Source: a virus. From it: DNA of 32,671 bases. The notes beneath the pieces were generated by a model. That model was not told where the DNA came from. It was given only the letters and a program-made list of their open reading frames with translations, and searched no databases. Below are positions 7,453 through 14,770 of the stretch, in pieces; position 1 is the stretch's first letter, and the number at the start of each line of letters is the position of its first letter. The stretch is from IMG/VR virus record IMGVR_UViG_3300009605_000069, positions 1 to 32,671 of that record; one strand, 5' to 3'. The position numbers and the translations under genes were made by a program.

Positions 7453-8434
7453 TTATATGGGAAAAGATTCTTTCGTTTGGTTTATGGGTGTTGTGGAAGA
7501 CAGACAAGACCCATTAGAACTTGGAAGGTGTAGAGTCAGATGTTTAGGATTACACACTCAAAATAAAATTGACATACCCACTGAAGATTTGCCTTGGGCA
7601 ACACCAGTGCAACCTATGACTTCGGCATCTATGAATGGAATAGGATATACTCCATTGGGTCCTGTAGAAGGTTCATGGGTTGTAGGATTTTTTAGAGATG
7701 GCGCCAATGCACAAGACCCAATATTAATTGGAACTGTTGGGGGAGTACCACAAGTTGAATCAGATGTAGAATATGGATTTAATGACCCAAATGGAAAATA
7801 TCCAAAATTAGATTTCTTAGGAGAACAAGACACCAACAGATTGGCAAGAGGTGTAACACAGGATACAGTAGTAGAAAAGAAATTGAATGATGTAAGCATT
7901 AACCATCCAATTGCAAATGAAGGTGGGTTGTGGTCAGAACCGCAAACACCATATGACCCAACATATCCATATAATAATGTTTATGAATCTGAAAGTGGCC
8001 ACATACAAGAATTTGATGACACGGAAGGCAAAGAAAGAATACACACATATCATACCTCTGGAACTTTTGAAGAAATTCATCCAGATGGAACTAAAGTAAC
8101 AAAGGTCAAAATGGATGATTATGAAATTATTCTCAGAGATAAATTCGTTCATATAAAAGGCGATGCAAATGTTATTATCGGAGATGATGAAGAAGAAAGT
8201 AATCTTACACTTTATGTCAAAGGAAATGTTGATATGCAAGTGAAGGGGGATGTTACAGAAAAAATTGAAGGTAAAGTAGAACAAACCGTGAAGGGTGATG
8301 TTTCCATTCATAGTGAAGAAGGTAGTTTAAATATAGCCTCTGAAGGAAATATACACATTCATTCTGGCGGTGAAATGCAGTTAATATCAGACGGACCTAT
8401 GAGATTAAGAGGTTCATCGATTGATTTAAATTAG
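7445..8434 (+). CDS. gp5: gp5-like baseplate hub spike, lysozyme domain absent
   Basis: I place the start at ATG 7445, which overlaps the end of the gp27-like gene and follows a GGTGGGG stretch, giving 329 residues. Upstream in-frame ATGs lie deep within gp27. Residues about 1-110 form the gp5 OB-fold (WFMGVVEDRQDPLELGRCRV, then PWATPVQPMTSASMNGIGYT and GSWVVGFF). Next comes the gp5C start (YDPTYPYNNVYESESGHIQE, then GTFEEIHPDGTKV). The tail is a triple beta-helix of VKGDV-type octad repeats, the membrane-piercing needle. T4 gp5 carries a lysozyme domain between OB-fold and needle; here that stretch is only a short linker, so cell-wall digestion must come from another protein or be dispensable. 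Confidence 0.88.
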   Translation: MLNYMGKDSFVWFMGVVEDRQDPLELGRCRVRCLGLHTQNKIDIPTEDLPWATPVQPMTSASMNGIGYTPLGPVEGSWVVGFFRDGANAQDPILIGTVGGVPQVESDVEYGFNDPNGKYPKLDFLGEQDTNRLARGVTQDTVVEKKLNDVSINHPIANEGGLWSEPQTPYDPTYPYNNVYESESGHIQEFDDTEGKERIHTYHTSGTFEEIHPDGTKVTKVKMDDYEIILRDKFVHIKGDANVIIGDDEEESNLTLYVKGNVDMQVKGDVTEKIEGKVEQTVKGDVSIHSEEGSLNIASEGNIHIHSGGEMQLISDGPMRLRGSSIDLN

Positions 8435-8443
8435 GAGAAATAA

Positions 8444-8713
8444 ATGGGACTTGGAATTACAAGAGCATATTTAGATACAGCAGGAGGCGTTATATTAACC
8501 GGCGCCGGTACAGTAAGGGTTAATGGGATGCCTGTTGCATTGGATGGAGCATCAGTTTCGGGACATGGCAAAAGTCCACACAGCAGTCCTATGGTGATTA
8601 AAAGTTCATCAACTGTTAGGGCAAATGGAAGAGGAGTTGTTCGTCAATCTTTAGACATTGCAAGTTGTGGCCATCCCTGTAATGGTTCAGGTAATGTTAG
8701 GGCAGGAGGTTAA
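8444..8713 (+). CDS. PAAR-type spike tip protein (gp5.4-like)
   Basis: The 89-residue protein is a typical PAAR repeat protein: repeated Gly-rich beta turns (GTVRVNGMPVALDGASVSGH, later STVRANGRGVV) with conserved His/Cys residues (GHGKSPHSS, CGHPC) that usually bind a metal ion at the cone tip. It corresponds to T4 gp5.4, which sharpens the gp5 needle and is the first part to contact the outer membrane. AGGAG nine bases before the ATG supports the start, and gp5 is directly upstream. The cysteine pair CGHPC near the C-terminus agrees with metal binding, although I cannot assign the exact ligands. Confidence 0.88.
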   Translation: MGLGITRAYLDTAGGVILTGAGTVRVNGMPVALDGASVSGHGKSPHSSPMVIKSSSTVRANGRGVVRQSLDIASCGHPCNGSGNVRAGG

Positions 8714-8715
8714 TT

Positions 8716-9498
8716 ATGGGTATTTTTCCAACAGAAGGGTGTACAATACAGGCAGCGAAATATACGGATGCCGAGAAAGATTTAATTCAAACAGTTATGG
8801 ACGGTAATGCATTTTTAAATCCAGTAAAGGGTTCTATAAATTCAACAAATACTTCAATATCTGAAACGCAGAGTTTGCTTAATTCTGTTCAGTATCCAGA
8901 TTTACCACAGTGGTCTGGACTATCTGCATCAATCTCGTCATTGTCTGACCAAGTAGGTTCATATAATACACATTCAAATAGAATATCTGGTAAAAATTTA
9001 ACTGCATTAGGTCCGAACGATGAACCAGGATTTATGGGTCTTTATGGAATTGCATCGGCAAATAATACTGCAAGAGAATCTATACTAGAAAAAAATGAAG
9101 ATAATTTTAGTCCTGTCTTTAATAGTATACTTGGTCCAGCATCCAGTGTTTTAAATTCTGTAACTGATACAATTAATAATTCTGTAAAAGATTTAATTTC
9201 ACTTAATCTTGGAGTTACATCAAGCGGTGCAAATGAATATCCAGAGGGATTTACGGCATCGGTTGCTGAAGTACAAACATTAATCAGCGCCGCGGCATCC
9301 TCGGTGGCAAATTTTATATCGGCAGATAATAGTTCTTACACTTCAGCACTAAGGTATGTGGAGAAGTTTAGTTTGGGTAATATGATAATGAGTAGCACAC
9401 AAGACCCATGTTTTGGCGGAAAATGTATGGACAATGTACTTACACCCGGCGTTAAAGCAAAATTAGAAATTGTTGAATCGGAAAAAAATCCTACATAA
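8716..9498 (+). CDS. Baseplate-cluster structural protein, function unknown
   Basis: The protein has 260 residues and starts two bases after the PAAR stop. It is rich in Ser, Asn and Ala, with long helical stretches separated by Asn/Ser turns and few charges in the middle. Near the start is GIFPTEGCTIQAAKYTDAEK, and near the end a cysteine pair within DPCFGGKCMDNVLTPGVKAK. I do not recognise a named domain. The place between the spike tip and a membrane-anchored protein in the hub operon suggests a virion or hub-assembly role, and I recall similar Ser/Asn-rich proteins with a 'DPC' ending among marine T4-like phages, which is memory rather than a search result. Confidence 0.6.
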   Translation: MGIFPTEGCTIQAAKYTDAEKDLIQTVMDGNAFLNPVKGSINSTNTSISETQSLLNSVQYPDLPQWSGLSASISSLSDQVGSYNTHSNRISGKNLTALGPNDEPGFMGLYGIASANNTARESILEKNEDNFSPVFNSILGPASSVLNSVTDTINNSVKDLISLNLGVTSSGANEYPEGFTASVAEVQTLISAAASSVANFISADNSSYTSALRYVEKFSLGNMIMSSTQDPCFGGKCMDNVLTPGVKAKLEIVESEKNPT

Positions 9499-9518
9499 TA
9501 GTAAAAAAAGGGTAGCAT

Positions 9519-10187
9519 ATGAAACCAGAAATTTGGGACATGTTTATAAAGATAGGATTAACTTTGGGCGCTGTTTTCACGGGCATGGCCACTTATTTCT
9601 TTACAAAAGTAAAAAAGAAGAAAAAGAAGGAAAGGAAAGAGAAGGACATTGTTTCCCCTCTACTTTGTTATCCTCCAGATTTTTGGATGACTCACACCAA
9701 AATTCAGGAATCTCTTACTGAATTAAGATTAAAGGTTGATTGTGCAAGGACTCAATTAACTCAATTTCACAACAGTGGTGAGTTTTTTAACGGTACAGGA
9801 ATGAAAAGACTTTCACTAACTCATGAATCCTTGGCAAGTGGAGTAGCAGGAGAACAGAAAAGAAGTCAAGACTTACTTATGAGTATGTTTATGCTCCTCT
9901 TAAAGCATATAAAAGATAATAATGTTGCGGTATATTTCGTTGATGATTTGGAAGAATCTTATACCAAACAATATTTAGAATCTTCAAATACAATAGCATA
10001 TGGTGTTTTGCCTATTAAACAATCTTCGGTTATTATAGGGTTTGTTATGATTCATTGGTGTAGAGAGGCAAAAGCGGAAGAGGCACTTAAGGATTTTGAA
10101 TTGATTGTAGATTGGATGGAGAGAACACAAACATTAATTGAAGTAGAATTAACAAATAAGGCTTCAAGGGATTCAATTAAGGTATAA
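9519..10187 (+). CDS. Membrane-anchored protein with possible GAF-like domain
   Basis: The 222 residues start with one transmembrane helix at about 9-29 (FIKIGLTLGAVFTGMATYFF) followed by a very basic stretch (KVKKKKKKERKEK), which by the positive-inside rule puts the rest in the cytoplasm. The soluble part has a helix leading to QFHNSGEFFNGTGMKRLSLT and HESLASGV, then beta strands (NVAVYFVDDLE, IAYGVLPIKQSSVIIGFVMI) and a C-terminal helix. The FHN...G...S..HE pattern with alternating strands suggests a GAF/PAS-type fold, at low certainty. It has no counterpart in the T4 baseplate operon. It could be a lysis, superinfection or host-signal protein. A GGGTAG purine stretch precedes the ATG. Confidence 0.6.
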   Translation: MKPEIWDMFIKIGLTLGAVFTGMATYFFTKVKKKKKKERKEKDIVSPLLCYPPDFWMTHTKIQESLTELRLKVDCARTQLTQFHNSGEFFNGTGMKRLSLTHESLASGVAGEQKRSQDLLMSMFMLLLKHIKDNNVAVYFVDDLEESYTKQYLESSNTIAYGVLPIKQSSVIIGFVMIHWCREAKAEEALKDFELIVDWMERTQTLIEVELTNKASRDSIKV

Positions 10188-10196
10188 ATAAATATA

Positions 10197-10589
10197 ATGG
10201 CTGGTATTTCAGATTATAACAGATATAAAGATTTAGACTTGGATTTTATACCTCATCCAGTGTCTGGTGATGTCGTGCAAAAAGTTGGAGCGGATGCTGT
10301 TAAAAGGTCTGTAAGAAATTTGATATACATGAGAATTTACGAAAAGCCTTTTCAACCACATATACATTCTACTGTTAGAAATCTTTTGTTTGAGCCAGCA
10401 ACCCCATTAATAACCATTCAATTAAAAAAATCAATTAGTGAAGTACTAACAAGAAACGAACCAAGAATTAAATTAATAGAAGTTGGGGTACAGGGGCATG
10501 AAGAGAGTTATAAGATAACTATAAGGTATGGTATTAAAAATCAACCAGAAGTGGAAACAGTGCTACTAAATTTAAAGAGGTTACGATAA
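10197..10589 (+). CDS. gp25: gp25-like baseplate wedge protein
   Basis: At 130 residues it is the usual gp25 length (T4: 132). The family pattern is clear: a short N-terminal strand region with DLDFIPHPVSGDVVQKVGAD, then AVKRSVRNLIYMRIYEKPFQ, PHIHSTVRNLLFEP and a C-terminal beta hairpin ending in LLNLKRL. It belongs to the GPW/gp25 group shared by contractile tails, type VI secretion (TssE) and R-pyocins, and links sheath to wedge. The stop overlaps the ATG of gp6 by one base. The start follows an AT-rich leader (TATAAATAAATATA) without clear Shine-Dalgarno. Confidence 0.92.
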   Translation: MAGISDYNRYKDLDLDFIPHPVSGDVVQKVGADAVKRSVRNLIYMRIYEKPFQPHIHSTVRNLLFEPATPLITIQLKKSISEVLTRNEPRIKLIEVGVQGHEESYKITIRYGIKNQPEVETVLLNLKRLR

Positions 10590-12493
10590 TGGCAAATGAC
10601 AGAAAAATTAAAGTGAATGAATTAGATTTTCTTACTATAAAAGAAAATTTAAAAAATTATCTTAGTGGTCTTGATGAATTTAGTGATTTTAATTTCGAGG
10701 GTTCTGGAATTTCTATACTTCTAGACCTTCTTTCTTATGTGACCCATTATCAAGGATTTTATAATAATATGGTCGCGAACGAAATGTTCTTGGACAGTGC
10801 AATAAAAAGAACTTCAGTTGTTTCCCATGCAAAATCTCTAGGATACACCCCATCGTCTAAAACTTCGGCCGAGGCTATTGTAGATATTACTATAAATGAC
10901 GATACAACAACTACAACAACATTAACAAAACGGTCAAAATTTACATGTCAAAGGGACGGAACTACTTATACATTCACCAACCCAGATGCCGGCGATTTTG
11001 AAACATTAAATGCTACTCAAAAAGTAATAAGAAATGTAACACTAAAAGAAGGTACATGGAGGAATCAAAGTTTTGTAGTTGATAATAATATTGATACTCA
11101 AAAGTTTATAATTTCTTCCAAAGATGTTGATATGTCTACTTTAGGTGTTCGTGTCCAAACTTCTATTAATGACACAACTGGATATACAGATTCGTGGTCT
11201 GCTGTATCTGATATTACAAGTCTTACAAGCACCACCAAAGCATATTATACACAAGAAGTAGAAAATGGATTATATGAAATATATTTTGGTGATGGTATTC
11301 TTGGAACTAAATTGTCTGATGGTAATGTAATTGTTCTTGAATACTTAATTACAAATGGAGTTTTGGCAAACGATATTGGTTCGCAAGATACGACTTATTC
11401 TAGAACATTCAGTTCTTCTGATATCAATGTTGCAAACATAAGTGTAGTTTCTGCATCAGCAGGTGGTGGAGGGAAAGAAAGCATTAATGAAATTAAATTT
11501 AATGCGCCCAAAGCATTCCAATCTCAAAATAGGTCCGTCACAACCAACGACTATAAAACATTTATATCTCAAAATTATAGTAATGCCGGCGATGTATTCG
11601 TTTGGGGAGGAGAAAATAATAATCCACCAGAATATGGAAAGGTATTGATTTCTGTTAAACCTACCAGCGGGACTGTGTTAAGTCAAGAAGATAAATTGGG
11701 TTTACAAAACTTATTAAAAACACAAAATCTTGTTAGTATAATCCCAGAAATTGTTGAGCCAAATTATATCTACATGAAAGTAAAAAGTAATATTTCATAT
11801 GATTCTAATACCACAACAAAAAGTACAAGTGATATTAAAACATTAGTCGATTCTTATATTATATCATATTCTGTTTCTGAACTTGAACGATTTAATAGAA
11901 ATTTTAGATATTCTAAATTTGTAAAAGTTCTTGATGATGCAGATGATTCTATTCTAGGAAATGAAACTTCTATTAAAATACAAAAAAGAATAGAGGTAAC
12001 GGTTGGTAAGTCAAAAACATATACCATAGATTTTGGTAATAAAATTTATCATCCACATGCTGGTCATATGCCTGTAGTTGAAAGTAACGCCTTTACATAT
12101 ACCAAACTTGATGGGACTGTTGTAAATGCTTTGTTGGACGATGACGGAGAAGGAAATATCAGAATATATGAAGTTATCAATTCGGTAAAGTCATATCTAA
12201 ATAAAACTGCTGGTACAATAGATTATAGTGAAGGTATAATTTCATTAAAAGACTTTATGCCTGTTTCTGTTGATGGAACACTTTTGAAAATAGATATCGT
12301 TCCAGAAAGTAAAGATATTATATCTGAAAGAAATGGAATTATTGCAATAGACTTAAATGATTCTGATTCTGTTCAAACTGTTGTGGAATCTTATTCTCCT
12401 TATAGTATTAATAGTGAATCGTCATCTGGTAGTGTTTCTGTTTCTTCTTCAACAAGTTCTTCTAGTAGCAGTTCCAGTGGTTCAGGATATTAA
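10589..12493 (+). CDS. gp6: gp6-like baseplate wedge protein (baseplate J family)
   Basis: The 634-residue protein (T4 gp6: about 660) starts with the gp6 signature: LDFLTIKENLKNYLSGLDEF, GSGISILLDLLSYVTHYQGF and AIKRTSVVSHAKSLGYTPSS. A central beta domain and the NEIKFNAPKAFQSQNRSVTT segment with NDYKTFI follow, as in baseplate J proteins. gp6 forms the inner ring of the baseplate and drives its opening. The last 29 residues are almost all Ser/Gly, an unusual low-complexity tail not found in T4 gp6. The gene lies between gp25 and gp7, the conserved wedge order. Confidence 0.9.
   Translation: MANDRKIKVNELDFLTIKENLKNYLSGLDEFSDFNFEGSGISILLDLLSYVTHYQGFYNNMVANEMFLDSAIKRTSVVSHAKSLGYTPSSKTSAEAIVDITINDDTTTTTTLTKRSKFTCQRDGTTYTFTNPDAGDFETLNATQKVIRNVTLKEGTWRNQSFVVDNNIDTQKFIISSKDVDMSTLGVRVQTSINDTTGYTDSWSAVSDITSLTSTTKAYYTQEVENGLYEIYFGDGILGTKLSDGNVIVLEYLITNGVLANDIGSQDTTYSRTFSSSDINVANISVVSASAGGGGKESINEIKFNAPKAFQSQNRSVTTNDYKTFISQNYSNAGDVFVWGGENNNPPEYGKVLISVKPTSGTVLSQEDKLGLQNLLKTQNLVSIIPEIVEPNYIYMKVKSNISYDSNTTTKSTSDIKTLVDSYIISYSVSELERFNRNFRYSKFVKVLDDADDSILGNETSIKIQKRIEVTVGKSKTYTIDFGNKIYHPHAGHMPVVESNAFTYTKLDGTVVNALLDDDGEGNIRIYEVINSVKSYLNKTAGTIDYSEGIISLKDFMPVSVDGTLLKIDIVPESKDIISERNGIIAIDLNDSDSVQTVVESYSPYSINSESSSGSVSVSSSTSSSSSSSSGSGY
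12404..12490 (+). repeat. Serine-rich low-complexity tail of gp6
   Basis: The last 29 codons encode SINSESSSGSVSVSSS and further serines, ending GSGY, using a mixture of TCT, TCA, AGT and AGC codons rather than one expanded triplet. The mix argues for selection on the peptide rather than recent slippage. It is likely flexible and exposed. Confidence 0.7.
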
Positions 12494-12496
12494 TAG

Positions 12497-14749
12497 ATGC
12501 CACTAATTATAGGACAAGGTGGAGGTGATGGACAGGACCAGGAGCCGTATACATTTGTATCTCTTCTTTCGGGTGCAACAGCAAGTATAAGTAATAAAAT
12601 TTCCAGTGTTGTATCTGAAATATTGCCTGGTTTTGTTGATAACAACCATTCTAAATTTGTAGACTTTATGGAAGCATATTATGAATGGACGGAACAAAAT
12701 GAAAATCCTCACGGAACTTCTGTCGCTTTGATTGATTTAATTGATGTTGATAAAAGTTTAGATTCTTTTATTGAATATTTTAAAGATGTCTATATTAAAG
12801 ATTTTCCTAAAAACCTTGCAGTCGATTCTTCTGGTAATGTCTTAAATGAAAAAACAATTATTAAAAATATCAATGATTTTTACAGAAGTAAAGGAACAGA
12901 AAAATCATATAAGTTTTTTCTAAGAATTTTACACGATAGTGATGTTGAATTTTATTATCCCAAAGAAGATATACTTCGTGTGTCTGATGGTAAATGGATA
13001 GAAAAAAAATCACTTAAAGTTACAAGCACCAACGGAACAAAATTATTTGAATTGGCAAAGAAAACAATCATCCAAAAAGATGCTATCGGAAGTGGGGTGT
13101 TATCTGAAGCATCTGCAACCGTAGAATCTATACTTCAATATAATGTCGAACAATATTTCGTAACAGAATTGTTTCTAACAGATATAAATGGCACATTTCT
13201 TCAGGGAAATAAAATTGAAGGTTTAGATGATGATAATAATAAAATTCAAGAAGATATTTATTCTGTTCCAGCCGTCATTAATATTCATTCTAGAGGAGCG
13301 GGATATAGGTCTGGGGATACGGTAATAATTGATGAAAATTCTAATGAATATATTTCTGGTAAAGGGGCAAAATTTGAAGTTGATAAAGTTAATAATGCTG
13401 GTGCAATACAAAGTGTTATAATTAAAAATTTCGGTACAAACTATACAACCAATACATTAGACGATACTGTTCCAGTATATTTTCGTTCAACTTCTGGCGA
13501 TGGTAGTGCATCAGGAAATGCTTCGTTGAAAGCATTGTGTGTTTATCCTGGATATTGGTTAAACAATGATGGTAAATTGAGTTCAAACAAATATTCAAGA
13601 GATAATGAAAAATATTCTGAGTTCTCTTATGTTTTAAAAACAGAAATCGCTTTGGAAAGTTATAAAAACCAAGTTTTAAAAACAATTCACCCCAGCGGAA
13701 CAAGATTATTTGGCAATATTTCTTTACTTAATATAGTATCTAGTGCTGTTCCATATCACACAGAAATTGTTGCAATTGAACCTCCTCTTGTTGGACATTA
13801 CACACCGTACACTTTAGACACACACGACAATTTGAGAGGTGCGACTGGTTCTGGTTCTGCCATAGATTTATATCCTGTAGGATTCAATCCAGGCTCAACT
13901 GCTGCCGGTCATTGTCTTGGAAATACTGGTGGTAGATTGGCAATTGAGCATGGTAATATAACTGGTGGATATACTATTGGTTCGTTTACTGCTGGCATAA
14001 CTCTTGACTCGCATGGTGGAGGTTGCACAGGAACTATATTTGGATGGCATAGAAGTTCATCAACAGGTGGAGTTCTTTTTGTTTATTCTCATGGGGGTGG
14101 AACTGCTCTAGGATTTACAGTAGGTAATACTTTTGAGGCTCAAACTGGTCAAACAGGACACATCAGAGCAGTTACAGTTGGAAATGGAACAGTGTTGGAA
14201 AGGGACGCGGTTGTACATGCTACTGGTCCTGCCGGTGGATTAAGTTCTGGTGCAACTTCATCACAAGAGAGCGGAATAACTCATTGGATAATTAACGAAT
14301 CTTTTCAATCAGTATCAACAACTATTGGCGAAACCCTCGATGTTAAAACTTTTACACACACAAGCCCATACACAGCAGGATATGATTATTCTATAGGAAA
14401 TTATGTACAACAGCAAGACCCTGATAATCAGGGAATTTCGGCAGAAGGTATTGTTCAAGATTGGATTCCGTCTGCATCTGGTGGCACAGGAGGAGTTTTA
14501 AAAATTCAGCAAATTGGTACACACAATTTTGGAGCAGGCACCATATATGAAATAAATAATTATAATGGTACTATATCCATAACAAATAATTTTACCGTAA
14601 TAGGGGCTGATGAAATAATTAGAAATAAAATTAAAAATCTAAAACTGGACGATATTGTTCAGATACCTGCCGCGGGCAGCGACCGTTGGATTTATCATAG
14701 TGGAGATAGTGAATCGAGTGTTACTGGTGGGTACACGCAAGGCGCGTGA
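12497..14749 (+). CDS. gp7: gp7-like baseplate wedge protein, variant C-terminus
   Basis: The N-terminal 430 residues of this 750-residue protein align by eye with the C-terminal half of T4 gp7: KFVDFMEAYYEWTEQN, then INDFYRSKGTEKSYKFFLRI followed by LHDSDVEFYYP (T4: FYSTKGIEASYKFLFKVLYN), then YKNQVLKTIHPSGTRLFGNI (T4: WKSDVIRFVHPVGFGFIAIT). The N-terminal half of T4 gp7 is missing. Beyond residue 430 the protein turns Gly/His/Thr-rich and holds two copies (about 490-556 and 629-688) of the module also found in gp53, gp8 and gp14. gp7 is the arm that ties gp6, gp8 and gp10 together. The final part may be surface-exposed decoration. Confidence 0.8.
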   Translation: MPLIIGQGGGDGQDQEPYTFVSLLSGATASISNKISSVVSEILPGFVDNNHSKFVDFMEAYYEWTEQNENPHGTSVALIDLIDVDKSLDSFIEYFKDVYIKDFPKNLAVDSSGNVLNEKTIIKNINDFYRSKGTEKSYKFFLRILHDSDVEFYYPKEDILRVSDGKWIEKKSLKVTSTNGTKLFELAKKTIIQKDAIGSGVLSEASATVESILQYNVEQYFVTELFLTDINGTFLQGNKIEGLDDDNNKIQEDIYSVPAVINIHSRGAGYRSGDTVIIDENSNEYISGKGAKFEVDKVNNAGAIQSVIIKNFGTNYTTNTLDDTVPVYFRSTSGDGSASGNASLKALCVYPGYWLNNDGKLSSNKYSRDNEKYSEFSYVLKTEIALESYKNQVLKTIHPSGTRLFGNISLLNIVSSAVPYHTEIVAIEPPLVGHYTPYTLDTHDNLRGATGSGSAIDLYPVGFNPGSTAAGHCLGNTGGRLAIEHGNITGGYTIGSFTAGITLDSHGGGCTGTIFGWHRSSSTGGVLFVYSHGGGTALGFTVGNTFEAQTGQTGHIRAVTVGNGTVLERDAVVHATGPAGGLSSGATSSQESGITHWIINESFQSVSTTIGETLDVKTFTHTSPYTAGYDYSIGNYVQQQDPDNQGISAEGIVQDWIPSASGGTGGVLKIQQIGTHNFGAGTIYEINNYNGTISITNNFTVIGADEIIRNKIKNLKLDDIVQIPAAGSDRWIYHSGDSESSVTGGYTQGA

Positions 14750-14770
14750 TATATAGTATAGGAGATAAAC

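Noticed and set aside
10183-10190. TATAAATA directly before gp25 as a late promoter
   Set aside because: It overlaps the stop of the upstream gene and lies only six bases before the gp25 ATG, leaving no leader; AT-rich stop/start junction is the simpler reading.
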